In this document: one piece after another, positions 32,860-44,068 of the stretch
Layout of the letters: the number at the start of each line of letters is the position of its first letter
How positions within the stretch are numbered: the stretch's first letter is position 1
From: Macrosoma leucophasiata
Lineage: Eukaryota > Arthropoda > Insecta > Lepidoptera > Hedylidae
Length of the DNA stretch: 64,000 bases
Assembly: GCA_036365455.1 (NCBI GenBank)
Contig: JAWQUS010000030.1
Location: 6,138,001 to 6,202,000 of the forward strand
Direction: 5' to 3'
Notes under the pieces: model-generated
Databases searched by the model: none
Told to the model about the DNA's origin: nothing
What the model saw: the letters and a program-made list of their open reading frames with translations, nothing else
Program-made: the position numbers and the translations under genes

Positions 32860-33575
32860 TCGATACCGAACACAAATATGTGATTAGATCATTTTTTGTC
32901 TGTCTGTCTGTCTGTTTGTTCAAGCATCACATAAAAACTACCGGTGCGATTACAATGAAACTTGGTATGATTATACTTTAACCTTTGGCGCACAACACTG
33001 GGTACTTTTTATCCCGAAAAAAATGTCTGTTTGTCTGTGTGTTTGTGCACGCTAATTTCAGAAACGGCTTATTCGATTTGCAGTTTGCATGATATATTGT
33101 GGTAAGTTTTACTTAACATTTAGTGTTTCTTTCATATGAATCGGTTCAGAAGTAAAAAAAATATGTCAATTTAAAGAATTATAAAATATCGAATATTTTT
33201 AACCTATTCTGTATCTTAGTTCTATCTTTTAGGGGGTTTCGTACATACCTGAAAAGGCAAAAACGGACCCTACGGATTACTAATCCTCCGCTGTCTGTCT
33301 GTCTGTCCGTCCGTCCGACTGACTGTCACCAGGCTATTTTTTGCTCGATTTTAATAACGGTAGCAAGTAGACGCTTTAAATTTTTATGTCTTATGTTGTA
33401 TATTTCCATCATAAATAATTAAATAAATATAAAGTAAATATTAAACCCTTATAACAAACGTAATTTTTATGCAATTTTATGTACGGAGTTCTTGAATTAT
33501 TATTATCACGTGCCCTTTGTGCACGTATTCGACTCGCACTTGGCCCGGTTTTTTAGGGTTCCGTAGTAAACAGGG
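32860..33575 (+). mobile_element. Helitron-like remnants with (GTCT)n tracts
   Basis: Three TGTCTGTCTGTCTG-type tracts (32898, 33026, 33292), each followed by A+T-rich conserved text, and CGACTCGCACTTGGCCCGG..TTAGGGTTCCGTAGT near 33529-33568. These are hallmark phrases of lepidopteran non-autonomous Helitrons. The termini are unclear and probably two or more fragments are joined. Confidence 0.55.
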
Positions 33576-33730
33576 AACAAAATTCAAAATTCAAAATATT
33601 TTGAATTTTGGCACAAGTGTGTTAGACCTAACTTGCGAGTAATAGTCGACCAAATGTAATCATTCCTTATGACGCACACCAATGATATGAGCATCTTTTT
33701 GTCCAGCGGAGATGGATGGACGTCTTTCGG

Positions 33731-34215
33731 ATGTAATTATGATGATGGTGATGATGGTGGTGGTTTTGGTGGCGTTAGTGGCGTTGGTGGCATTGGTGGT
33801 GTTGGTAGTGGTGGTGGTGGTGGTGGTGGTGGTGGTGGTGGTGGTGGTGGTGGCGTTGGTGGCGTAGGAGGCGTTGGTGTCATTGGTGTCGTTGGTGGCG
33901 TAGGTGCTGTTGGTGACTCTGGTGGTGGTGTTGGTGGCGTTAGTGGCGGTGGTGGTGGTTTTTAGTGGCGATGGAGGCATTGGTGGCGTTGGTGACGTTG
34001 GTGGTATTGTTGGTAGTTTTGGAGGCATTTTTGGCGTTGGTTGTGTTAGTGATTTTGGTGGCGTTGGTGTCATTGGTGGCATTGGTGGCGTAGGTATTTG
34101 GTGATGTTGGTGTTGGTGGTGGCGTTGATGGCGTTGGTGGCGTTTGTGGTGGTGGCGGTGGTGGAGGTGGTAGTGGTGACAGTGGTGGTGGTGGTGTTGG
34201 TGACATTAGTGATTA
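33731..34215. repeat. (GGTGGC/GGTGTT)n minisatellite
   Basis: Nearly 500 bp of imperfect triplets based on GGT, GGC, GTT and ATT with a pure (GGT)n core near 33800-33853. Long frames on both strands (Gly/Val-rich forward, Thr/Asn-rich reverse) come from the triplet structure and are not evidence of a gene. The G-rich strand could form G-quadruplexes. Confidence 0.9.
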
Positions 34216-34284
34216 AAAATGCATAACGTCAATATTCAATTTTTCACTTCTGCCGGCTCTTACGGAGTGCGTAAGTGCATATAA

Positions 34285-34717
34285 TATTTAACTCTGGAAC
34301 ATGCTCCCTGTTGATATCCGGCAATCTTTCTCTAAATTTTCTTTTAAAGTGTAAATCTTAAGAAACACCTTTTGAGTCAATTTTCTTAACCTGAAAGTGT
34401 GTCATCATAGTTACAAGTTTTTTTTTACAAATTAAGCATATTTATTAATACAACTATATTTATGTAAATTTATGTGTAATTTCAACATACTTAATTATAT
34501 TTAGTATAGCGTTAAATATTATTCGATAAAGTATTTATGTACTGTAAAAAAATTAATGTTTTTTTTTCTCTAAGTAATAATTTTCATTTATGTATTATTT
34601 TCCGCACCCTACACAAAGCTTTCTCATGACCCCATGGTTGACTGTCAGAGAATGCCTAGTGGCATTAAGTCCGCCATATGTACAAGGTGCATAGAAGCAT
34701 AAATAAATAAATAAATA
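34285..34717 (+). mobile_element. LINE Y 3' end, decayed
   Basis: Reads LWNMLPVDIRQSFSKFSFKV, then a stop, homologous to the LINE Y C-terminus at 42.8 kb. The 3' UTR ends with GGTTGACTGTCAGAGAATGC, GGCATTAAGTCCGCCATATG and an (AAAT)n tail at about 34700-34717. Confidence 0.8.
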
Positions 34718-35083
34718 TATTATATATAGATTCTTTCTCTGTTAGTAGCACTAATTGCCTGAAACTTTACAAAACTTTATAATAATCGTCTGTAAAAAAT
34801 ATTATGCAGAGAAGTTTAAAATTACATTTTCGAAAATACGGTACAGCAGCAGCGGTAGGATGGACCTTTGTAGGTTGTAGGTACTTACACGACTGCGCGT
34901 TCAAAACACATAATTAGCAATTTTTCGCAATCCTAGCAGCCTATGTGCTTTTATCCCGATGGCCATACGTCTAATAACGCGTACAGAGAAGCATTACTGC
35001 AAAGTAGATTTTTATAGCTACCCAAAAGTGTTTATGATCCAAAATTAACCAAAATATATATCTAAAAGCGCTGCCCAAAATCA
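34718..35083. other. Unassigned, probably Helitron interior
   Basis: Leads without a break into the Helitron 3' end at 35084; no 5' terminus found. Confidence 0.35.
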
Positions 35084-35118
35084 CTAATCCACGCGAAAAA
35101 AGTCGCGGGCACAGCTAG
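35084..35118 (+). mobile_element. Lep1-like Helitron 3' terminus
   Basis: CCACGCGAAAAAAGTCGCGG, then GCACAGCTAG|T; CTAG is 35115-35118. This is the same terminus as in the satellite at 1-766. Confidence 0.75.
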
Positions 35119-35125
35119 TAATAAA

Positions 35126-35215
35126 TATAATAATGGCAACCCATTATACGTCCCACTGCTGGGCACCAGTCTCTCTCCTTTTTGGGGGGAGGCCTGATTT
35201 TAGCAAATGGGTAAT
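35126..35215 (-). mobile_element. 5S-SINE tail fragment
   Basis: AATGGCAACCCATTATACGT, CCCACTGCTGGGCACCAGTC and GGGGGGAGGCCTG match the 3' tail of the 5S-derived SINE at 56465-56838; the 5S-like head is missing. Confidence 0.8.
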
Positions 35216-35375
35216 TAAACTCACAGTCCACTGTGTCTGTAAGAAAACATTTGCAGGTCATATCACAATTTCAGCCAAAAGTCACGGTCACACTAAGGTT
35301 CGGTTCTTCTAACGTTTATCTACCTAATGTTGCCTTTTCATACGTCCTACAATGCTATATTGCTATATTTACCTA

Positions 35376-35525
35376 TTTTTTATGTAACGAAGGTGGCAAA
35401 CAAGTATGCAGTTCACATGGATAATAAGTGATGACTACAGCATATAGAAATCTTCACAAAAACTAGAGGTCAAAATGCAGGTTTGCCACCCCTGAGACCT
35501 TAGTTGTTATGTCTCTGTGATAGAT
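35376..35525 (-). repeat. Family A repeat, 3' half
   Basis: TTTTTTATGTAACGAAGGTG to CTTAGTTGTTATGTCTCTG. Confidence 0.82.
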
Positions 35526-35792
35526 ATTAGGCCACCTTTGTTCTTCGTTAGATGAAAAAAAAAGATACATTAATAAACATACTTACTTAGTCGTAATGGG
35601 AATATTTCGATATCGAAAGAATTACAGCGCAAGTGTTGTCTAGTTTCCTGTTTTGTGCATCATGTAACGGAAATTCACACGGTCTTCTAACGCTTATCAA
35701 GTGTTTGTTTTTCATTCGTCCTACAATTGCATCATTTTCCACTGCATTATTTTTATAGGAACATTATGTTCTCATTGATTCAGTATTCAATT

Positions 35793-36655
35793 GTATCTTC
35801 ACGCCAGGTTCCTAACGGGGTAGGCAGAGAGTGTAGAGCGCCAGATATCCCGGTTCTGACAAACCTCTCGTGCCTCGTCTACCTTCATCATTCTCTTCAT
35901 ACATGCACGCCGATTCCTAAGACTTTTGACCCCACCATCAGACAGAACTCGACCTATTTGGTCATGGTAGGTCAGTCTTGGTCTTCCTGGGCCTCTGCAA
36001 CCATCCACATTCGCATTGTATATCTGTTTAGTCATTCGCTCATTCGACATTCTTTCTATATGCCCGAACCATCGGAGCATGCCTTTTTTCATTTTTACAT
36101 CGATACTATCATTCACACAAAGTCTCTTTCTTACATCTTCATTACGAACGCGATCGGTGAGTGATACACCGCAGATCTTGCGTAAAGATCTCATCTCGAC
36201 CGCGTTCAACTTACTTTCATGCTCTTTCCTACATACCCAGCTCTCGCTTCCATATAAAAGCGTTGGAGTAAGTACAGCATTATGTACGGCTAGTCGAGCC
36301 CGCTGGCTGAGATGTTTAGATTCTAGCAGCTTACCCAACGCTCCATTCACGCAATTCCCAGCAAGCACTCTTCTTTCTATGTCAGTGGTGTACCTACCAT
36401 CCTTGCTAAAAGCACATCCAAGATATACAATTTCATCAACCTGTTCTAACACTGCATCATCTACTGCTACCCTTGCATTTGTTCTCTGTTCATCTCGTTC
36501 AAATACTAATACTTTAGTTTTATCCACATTCAATTGTAAGCCTTTCTCCATACAATCCTCTTTCATGACTGTGACTAGTGCTTGTAGCCCAGATGGTGTA
36601 GAGCTAACAATTACCGCATCATCTGCGTAAAGCAGATTCAGTATTCCATTTTCTT
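35793..36655 (-). pseudogene. LINE X reverse transcriptase C-terminal fragment
   Basis: The minus strand is open from about 36655 down to 35799. It includes the RT catalytic box YADD (36618-36629; LLYADDAVIV), then LQLNVDKTKVLVF, the thumb motif VYLGCAFSKDGRYTTDIERR, VLTPTLLYGSESWVCRK, MRSLRKICGVSLTDRVRNED and the terminal GMLRWFGHIERMSNERMTKQ, GPGRPRLTYHDQIG and RRACMKRMMKVDEAREVCQN. This layout is that of RTE-like LINEs. No upstream RT motifs or endonuclease are present, so it is 5'-truncated. The reading frame is intact over ~285 codons, which makes it the best-preserved LINE X copy here. Fragments lie at 6.8, 14, 41.7, 54.4 and 58.3 kb. Confidence 0.88.
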
Positions 36656-37092
36656 ATTCCAATCTAAAGACAAGGGCACGTACCATGACATCTCATTACG
36701 ATTCAGTTTACTCGCTGTCAAAAACTTGTTTCATTCGTCTTATGTAACAGTGCGTATGGAGAAATGAGACAAAGCTAATAGCGTTTCAGTTTAGGTTGAC
36801 AGTAAAAGGTCATGGTACAGCCATTATTGTAAACAAAATATAGAAATTTGAATTTTTTTTTGCAGTGCCCTAAATGGGGATGTGCCAACATTGCCCAGGC
36901 TCAGGGCGCAGATATATTCAGACCAAGAGAAGAACTTCGCACCGGGTGCACGAATCACTAGTTACGGCAGTGCTAGAGACATCCACCATAGAGGTAGATG
37001 CGAAGATAGGACATTCCCGTGACACCAAATGTATTTTAACTTTTATTAAAATAAAAGTAAAATAATTTAATTTTTCTAATAGTTAAATATCT
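36656..37092. other. No feature recognised
   Basis: A 63-codon frame at 36874-37065 is moderately G+C-rich but matches no family that I know. Confidence 0.35.
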
Positions 37093-37100
37093 AAATAGAT

Positions 37101-37443
37101 CAGTGGTTCTCAAAATTTTTAAATGACGGAACCCTTTTGGGAATCAAAATACTTGATGGAACCCTACAATAAAACAATTGTTTTTATAAGTGTATTTTAT
37201 ATTAATCAGCGTAATAAAAGTACTATGTAACAGTTACTCATTATTATTTACTTCACCACTTGGCAAGGACAATAATAGAAAAAAGAAAAAAAATCTAACT
37301 AGTAGGAGGTATTAAACTTTTTTTATTTTTAATCAATTGGTTGATATCAGGTTTGGTGGAAGAAAGTTGGAGTTTGTTGCGGAACCCCGACAGAGGTATC
37401 ACGGAACCCTAGGGTTCCGCGGAACACACTTAGAGTATAGCTG
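37101..37443. mobile_element. hAT-type MITE with 8-bp TSD
   Basis: Perfect 8-bp TSD AAATAGAT at 37093-37100 and 37444-37451. The left terminus is CAGTGGTTCTCAAAATTTTT; the right is its degenerate complement (GAACACACTTAGAGTATAGCTG). The interior repeats GGAACCCT motifs and lacks coding capacity. TSD length and the CAGTGG start fit the hAT superfamily. Confidence 0.88.
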
Positions 37444-37451
37444 AAATAGAT

Positions 37452-39534
37452 AATAGGAGGTAACCTATTTCAGGTGTTGTTTTGTACCCTCAATTTAATA
37501 TCATTTTAAGATATCAATATGTCTATATAGACCGAAGCGAGGATTATTGCATAAAAGTATTTTTTCGACGTCTAAAGATTGCGCAATATTATGTTTTTAT
37601 GATCATTATTGCATAACATTTTCAATTACCATCATCATAGGAATTTCGCAAATTCCCCTACAAATATTATCCAACAAATACGGGCCTTTATCATCGCTTT
37701 CACTTAAAAACGCCTGAAATTAAAGCGTACGATTGTTATCTGTTTTACGTGGGTGAACTGTATGGATTTTTGGGTTGCGAATATGATAAAATAAAAATAT
37801 TTTTACATCAATGTAATTCCTTTGCGATTATAACGGTGCTATATTTACAATTTAGGTATCAGAGTTCAGATTAACCAGAATATTTATAAAATTTCCTGTG
37901 GAAAAAATCCATTCTAGTTAATGTTTAATTTACCATAGCATTTTGACAAGAGTAAGTTTCTTTTTGTAATTTTTATTTTCAAAATATTTTGACAAATAGA
38001 AAATTGGTTAAATAATATCAATTAGTTATCAGCCAATGGTCTAAATTCGACCGCAATACATGAAGTCTGAATTCTATTAGGAACCTCTATGATAATCTCT
38101 TCTTTGTTTTGTGAACTGTTTTACCCATAGCCTTTAACATGTTCGTTTATGTTTTGTCATTCTCCTTACCTTCATAAACTGTAACGAACTATACTTTTCA
38201 TACTCTGTATGTGGTCATTATGTTTTTCAATATACCTAGGTATCTTTTATCGCCCCAAACACTCATGCTTTCTAAATGCTTCCTCCTGCAAAAGTACAGG
38301 CAGATCCTGACATTATTAACCAAGAAGGTACCTACAGAATATTTGAGATATCAATAGCTACGAAACTTAGGTACATTTCTAATTAATTTTACCGCGGCGT
38401 CTTTGTGTCTTTTTGCTATCATACACAGTTCCGGGTTGTCTATTTTGAGTGTAGTTGACATTTACCCGGTGAGAATCCAATATAAAATACCATTTCATCT
38501 CCACCTACCGAACGTGATATCACTTTAGAAAGTATCAAAGATGTACTTTACACCATCGTTAAAGGAAACAAAAGCAACACTGCCGCGCTAGCGATATCAG
38601 CAGAAGATAGGTAACTCAATTTTTTGGCATAACTAATCGTTTGTTCGAGAATCAGCGCAATGAGTCCTATCCGATGTGCTGATCGTTTGGTATCGGCATT
38701 CGGAAATCGATATTATTTTATTTATTCGATTTCGATTCGATTCGAATTGATTTTATTTATTAAGACACATATTAGGACTGACATTTTTGTTATCTGTGTT
38801 CACAAAAGTGTGATTTTTGCAATTTCTAAAGCAATTTTGTTTCTTTTAATAAATAAATATAAGTATTCCAAATTACCATTGTATTTTGATTATAAACCGG
38901 CTAGTTAGTTAATGAAATAGAAATTAAGGCCTTATTGGGACCCTACCTTAGGTGCGCTCAGCGCTGCCATTCCTGAGGCCTAAGTGCGTCGGCCAAATAA
39001 TAAAAAATATACTTACTGCTGTTATCGGTAGACGGCAGTATATTGCAAGTGTTAAAAGTGGATCGAAGATACGTTCGAATGGTTTGCCCCTTTCACCCGC
39101 GGTCAAGTAGATACGAGTACCTACTATTGTAGTAAATAAGCAGTCGTACCTCATTAGCGACGGCATACTTTCCCGGTGTTTCTTTTAATTTGTGGTTGCT
39201 TCCATTCGAGTTGCAGGTGCATGTTTGTATATTGTGTTCACTAGTCTTTAAATCTTGACTTGTAGTACTTTTAAAATATCGGTCAAAGATGCTTTTTTTC
39301 CCTCTCTAAAACAGTTAAAAACAAAAAGAGATAGGACTATAAAAACTTCCGCACTTCAATAAGATGCCGTCATAAGTTGGTGCGTGTTTAGTTTGATTGA
39401 AGCATGTAGATTATCCCAAAAAACTGGTCCATCGTCATACGGACTGAGGGCATAATTACGTTACAACAGTCGACAGATAATAATATAATTACTGTCACAA
39501 TATTGACCGTGAGTAATTATCTTGATTGGTGTCG
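37452..39534. other. No gene supported
   Basis: About 2 kb of A+T-rich sequence without recognisable repeats or coding frames; a candidate for single-copy DNA. Confidence 0.45.
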
Positions 39535-40070
39535 GGTCGTGCGTGTCCTCCCCAACGCCCACTAGTGGAGGCGAATTCTTCCGTTAGTGCAGTCAGTCAA
39601 CTGAACAATGGCGGTCATCATCATCTTCGTTTCAGTCAAAAGACGTTCACTGCTGGACAAAGGCCTCCTCCAAAGATTGCCACAACGAACGATCCCGGGC
39701 CGCCCCATCCAACGAGTGCCCGCGACTTTCGCCAGGTCGTCAGTTCACCTCGTGGGGAGCCTGGCTACGTTTTGTCTTCCGGTACGCGGTCGCCACTCCT
39801 GAACTCTTCTGCCCCAACGGCCGTCAGTTCTGCGATGTGCCCTGGCCACTGTCACTTGAGTTTTGCTATTCGGTGGGCTATGTCGATTACTTTGGTTCTC
39901 ATGCGGATATCCTCATTTCTGATTCGATCTCGCGGAGACTGGCGATCAAACCATTCCAATAGGGCGGTAGTATGTGTAATAACGCAGGATGGACAGGAAC
40001 GTCCTCCAGCTAAAACAGCCACAACTGCGATCGTCAATTCACATGCCAGGCATGACGATAGACATATCTG
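39535..40070 (+). repeat. Family P repeat, split by a LINE insertion
   Basis: GGCGAATTCTTCCGTTAGTG, CAGTCAGTCAACTGAACAAT and, beyond the insertion, CAAACCATTCCAATAGGGCG and GTCAATTCACATGCCAGGCA. Uninterrupted relatives at 54195-54405 (+) and 62925-63060 (-) show that the two halves were once joined. Confidence 0.75.
39618..39940 (-). mobile_element. LINE Z (RTE-like) 3' end inside family P
   Basis: Flanked by an 8-bp TSD with one mismatch, GGCGGTCA (39610-39617) and GGCGATCA (39941-39948). The low-coordinate end is the (GAT)n tail; next is the typical GACGTTCACTGCTGGACAAA. The minus strand encodes IRMRTKVIDIAHRIAKLKWQ and, after breaks, the conserved VGRPPTRWTDDL-type end seen more clearly at 60.7 kb. 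5'-truncated and inactive. Confidence 0.85.
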
Positions 40071-40075
40071 CTAAA

Positions 40076-40315
40076 GGGTGCCTTTCCACCAGAGATGTGT
40101 TATGCAGCTATGCGAGGCTGTAGCTGTGCGAGGTAGTTGCGCCGCCGTAAGGTAGTTGCGCGAGAGAGATCCGCAGCTCGAGCTTATGCGATGTATCGAT
40201 TCGATAGTAGGGAATCGGCGAGGTAGCTACATCACTTGCGACGGCCCATTGCACGCATCCATAGCTCGCATCCATAGCAACGTAGCATAGCACATCTCTG
40301 GTGGAAAAAACACCC
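40076..40315. mobile_element. MITE with ~30-bp inverted ends
   Basis: The left end GGGTG..CTTTCCACCAGAGATGTG and the right CACATCTCTGGTGGAAA..CACCC are inverted repeats, followed by GCTATGC/GCATAGC. The core is G+C-rich with imperfect GAGGTAG repeats. No TSD identified. Confidence 0.75.
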
Positions 40316-40879
40316 AAATGGTGGTGTTCAATAAACAAGCCACAGTAACATGATATCATCTGGAGAAGCCACTGATTCTCGAAACACAGTGAAAACTTAT
40401 TCGGGAATCTATGGAGTCAATATTTAAAACGATGTATGTTTTATTTATGTCATTGAATACATTTTTTTTTATTCACTTACTATCAATGTGAACTATATGC
40501 TTGTTTGCCACTTCATGGCATAAACAAACTTATCAAAGTTTGACATTGTTTAATAGAACGTGCTATTCCATGTGAACTTAAATGCCTAAAGGACACGTCT
40601 AAAGAACAATACTAAACGCCTTCCCAGAAGACCCTTTTGTCAACAACTTCAATCTTTATTTTGTGAAGCATGGAAAGGGCGGGACTGCTAGAACATGTAC
40701 AACACTAATGATTAAAGGTTCAAATTATTCTTGAGAAAGGATTTGGAAAGAATGAAGTATATTATTATCATGTTTCAAAGCATAATTAAGTATATTAGTG
40801 GTTGATCAAGGTTGAAATGGTAATCGTAGAATGTTATTGTGTTTATTTTTATTTTAACGAGTTTTTTTAGGGATAATAA
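40316..40879. other. Mostly unassigned
   Basis: Holds a family A 3' tail at 40475-40525 (+; ATATGCTTGTTTGCCACTTC). No gene. Confidence 0.5.
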
Positions 40880-40913
40880 TCCCTACTAATATATGTATTA
40901 TAAATGCGAAAGC

Positions 40914-42411
40914 ACAGTTAGTCCAGGAGGAATCGGCGCATGAGTACCGAAAACTATTCCACCTCAATTTTTTTATGCGATCCTCTTTAAATTGTCCTAC
41001 TGATGATATAAATGCATGTTGCCATGGGGCAACCCCGTGCTATATTGTTTAAACTGAAATTGTTTAAATAATTGCAAGGAATTGTTATTTTTCAACCGGA
41101 CAAATTTTTTTTATATTCTTTATTGAAATACGAATAAAAAAGTCCTATGACTTTTCACGATAAAGTTAATATTTTTAGAGATATGAATTTTTAAAGGTTC
41201 GAAAAATCTCAAATTTGTGTACTTTTGACCCATGAAAAATATATTAAAAAAAAAAAATATAAATAATATTTTTTTTTAATTCTTTATACAATAGTTAATA
41301 ATATTCTTAATAGAGACTTTTAAAAATTTTATTATTTATACCTGTTTTATAATTGTTAATTTCACGCGCTCACAAGTATGCGCCGCTTACCTTTAAGTAT
41401 CGCCGTCTCTCTCTGACTCATGCGCTGCATCGGCCTCTCTATGTCCTAAATCATTATTTATCATTTATCTTAAAAACTATTAACTTTATCAAGATTGTTA
41501 AAGAGAGCGATACTTAAAGGTAAGCGGCGCATACTTGTGAGCGCGTGAAATTAACAATTATAAAACAGGTATAAATAATAAAATTTTTAAAAGTCTCTAT
41601 TAAGAATATTATTAACTATTGTATAAAGAATTAAAAAAAAAATATTATTTATATTTTTTTTTTTTTTTAATATATTTTTCATGGGTCAAAAGTACCCAAA
41701 TTTGAGATTTTTCGAACCTTTAAAAATTCATATGTATGTATGTATGTATCTTCACGCCAGGTCCCTAACGGGGTAGGCAGAGAGTGTAGAGCGCCAGACA
41801 TCCCGGTTCTGACAAACCTCTCGTGCCTCGTCTACCTTCATCATTCTCTTCATACATGCACGCCGATTCCTAAGACTTTTGACCCCACCATCAGACAGAA
41901 CTCGACCTATTTGGTCATGGTAGGTCAGCCTTGGTCTTCCTGGGCCTCTGCAACCATCCACATTCGCATTGTATATCTGTTTAGTCATTCGCTCATTCGA
42001 CATTCTTTCTATATGCCCGAACCATCGGAGCATGTCTTTTTTCATTTTTACACCGATACTATCATTCACACCAAGTCTCTTTCTTACATCTTCATTACGA
42101 ACGCGATCGGTGAGTGATACACCGCAGATTTATATTACATTCATATCTCTAAAAATATTAACTTTATCGTGAAAAGTCATAGGACTTTTTTATTCGTATT
42201 TCAATAAAGAATATAAAAAAAAATTGTCCGGTTGAAAAATAACAATTCCTTGCAATTGTTTAAACAATTTCAATTTAAACAATATAGCACGGGGTTGCCC
42301 CATGGCAACATGCATTTATATCATCAGTAGGACAATTTAAAGAGGATCGCATAAAAAAATTGAGGTGGAATAGTTTACGGTACTCATGCGCCGTTTCCTC
42401 CTGGACTAAGT
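40914..42411. mobile_element. Long foldback element (arms ~490 bp)
   Basis: The left arm 40914-41404 and right arm 41498-42411 (less the LINE X insertion) are near-perfect inverted copies separated by ~93 bp. The outer ends are CAGTTAGTCCAGGAGGAA and its near complement, TTTCCTCCTGGACTAAGT. The sequence on both sides (GCGAAAG / GCAAAAG) could be an imperfect TSD. There is no coding capacity. It resembles a long-TIR foldback transposon; the superfamily is unknown. Confidence 0.85.
41734..42138 (-). mobile_element. LINE X 3' end inserted in the palindrome's right arm
   Basis: Perfect 8-bp TSD ATTCATAT at 41726-41733 and 42139-42146; the left arm of the palindrome preserves the empty site (a single copy in inverted form). 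The tail is (GTAT)n at the low-coordinate side. The minus strand encodes SLTDRVRNEDVRKRLGVNDS and onward to the LINE X C-terminus. Confidence 0.93.
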
Positions 42412-42663
42412 GCAAAAGTAACTCTGTCTCTCTGTCTGTCTGTTACCTTTTCACGTCCAAACGAATGAACCGATTTTAATGAAATTAGGTACAGAGATAG
42501 AGCTGACTTTGAGTTAGTTATTTATAGAACGACATCCACGCTGGCAAAGCCGCGGGCAACAGCTAGTTAAATAATTATAATATGCATGATAGGATATAAT
42601 CGAAACTTATGATCGAATAAATGGTTCATGACCGTTTTATTTTATTCAATGTCAAATTCACCA

Positions 42664-42694
42664 ATTACTGGTGGTAGAGCTCCAGTGACGGAGT
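42664..42694 (+). repeat. Family A repeat, 5' end only
   Basis: TACTGGTGGTAGAGCTCCAG then TGACGGAG, joined directly to LINE Y sequence. Confidence 0.65.
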
Positions 42695-42959
42695 TTAATT
42701 TTAATATTCTGGGCGATTCTTATAACTTCAACCTTCATTCATCTGAAAACTTGCACCTTGCTACACCTTCTCACCGTACGGGATTTATGTCCAATTCTTT
42801 CACAGTTTCTGCAATTAGACTCTGGAATGCTCTCCCTGCTGATATTAGGAAGTCCTCTAGTAAGTTCACTTTTAAGCGAAAGCTCCGGGAACACTATTTG
42901 AGGTTGCTTTGAGACTTTTTCTTTTCTTTGGTTCGTCATTCTTTTATAATTTATATTGT

Positions 42960-43006
<47 letters not shown>

Positions 43007-43261
43007 TATTTATATGAGTATTTATGTAAGTATGTGCAATATATAAATAGATATATAAGTAGTTTATTTCGATCCATATATATGTATATGTATCTTATTT
43101 CACTGTTATACATTATAAGCTTATTTTTATTTTCCCCTTCTCATTGCACTACATAAAATATTTATCCACTACCCAAAGGTTGACTGGGAGAGAATGCTTT
43201 TTAGCATTAAGTCCGCCGCATGTACGTAATTGTGCAAGAAAGAATAAATAAATAAATAAAC
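42695..43261 (+). mobile_element. LINE Y 3' end
   Basis: The open frame through 42912 ends a LINE polymerase: SFTVSAIRLWNALPADIRKS, then SKFTFKRKLREHYLRLL and stop. IRLWNxLPxDI is the usual C-terminal motif of Jockey/CR1-like insect LINEs. The 3' UTR contains a (TA)n microsatellite (42965-43001), then GGTTGACTGGGAGAGAATGC, GCATTAAGTCCGCCGCATG and an (AAAT)n tail ending ~43261. Confidence 0.85.
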
Positions 43262-43321
43262 ATTACAATCATAGTCTTTTTTAGCATTATTGTAAAAAAT
43301 ACTTTAAGTGCACAAGCAAGT

Positions 43322-43366
43322 AGATGTTATGCGACATGCACTTTAAGTGCATGTCGCATAACATCT
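43322..43366. repeat. Perfect 21-bp hairpin, 3-nt spacer
   Basis: Arms 43322-43342 and 43346-43366 are exact complements around TTA; not part of any recognised MITE. Confidence 0.85.
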
Positions 43367-43916
43367 AGTATAAAAGTAATTATGTAAACACATCATCTGA
43401 TCAAAAAAAAAAAATGTAGAGCTCACTGTTAATATTCAAATTCAAAGTCTAAAATGATTAAGATTATGCAACGTAAAATACGATTTGCAATCACTGGTAG
43501 GCGAGTTAATTTAGAAAATTATATCGAGTTTTTCAATATTTCGGACCATACTTGTTACGCCAAATTATATAGGGTGTCGCAAAAAATCACTAAACCCCAC
43601 AATTTACTCATATTTAAGGCAACTCGAAGCTAATACTACGGTACAGTCGTGTGGCAAATTTATGGGTGTTTCGAAAGGCAACGAGAATTTCCGTTGGGAT
43701 TTGCTGGTTGCGACGTGACATCTTGCGTAGCCAACGACGCCCATTATGTACAGGCGAGCACAGCAGTTTTATAAATATTAAATTAATTAATATTGTAAAG
43801 AAATCTCAATTAATTTAAGTCGCTATTATAAATATAGAAAAGACATTCAAGACTGTTTTTTTAAACAGATTATTTTGTTTGTTTTTTTTTGCGACGTAGT
43901 AAGTACCATAAAACAC
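43367..43916. other. No feature recognised
   Basis: Includes a G+C-richer patch at 43620-43760 without motif. Confidence 0.4.
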
Positions 43917-44068
43917 TAACCTCCTTATTCATAAACGTATTTTAGAAAAAGTGTTGCTATTGTCTCTTTTGTCTTTTTCTATCAAGCACATTTGACAATG
44001 CAACTGACAAAGACAAAGAATTCAATAGCTGAAACGTATCTAATGTACGTTTATGAATAAGGGGGTTA
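43917..44068. mobile_element. Short foldback MITE
   Basis: Inverted ends CCTCCTTATTCATAAACGTA and TACGTTTATGAATAAGGGGG, with inverted GACAAAGACAAAG / CTTTTGTCTTT inside. Flanked by TAA on both sides. Confidence 0.85.

Larger units (their letters stand above)
40880..42566 (+). mobile_element. Lep1-like Helitron carrying a giant palindrome
   Basis: The 5' end TCCCTACTAATATATG, with TATAAATGCGAAAG, and the 3' end CGCTGGCAAAGCCGCGGGC..CAGCTAG (CTAG 42563-42566, next base T) match Lep1-type Helitron termini. Between 42419 and 42540 lie the usual internal blocks: (GTCT)n, CGAATGAACCGATTTTAATG and AAATTAGGTACAGAG. There is no Rep/helicase. The bulk of the interval is a later insertion: a palindrome (40914-42411) that itself contains a LINE X fragment. 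Confidence 0.8.

Noticed and set aside
32898..33310. (GTCT)n tracts as independent microsatellites
   Set aside because: They sit in the fixed internal position typical of lepidopteran Helitrons, so they were folded into that entry.
33660..34206. Glycine-rich or Thr/Asn-rich protein genes on either strand
   Set aside because: All frames derive from the triplet minisatellite; no start context, no non-repetitive domain and all frames are similarly open.
42956..43156. Tyr/Ile-rich ORF
   Set aside because: Translation of a (TA)n microsatellite in the LINE Y 3' UTR.
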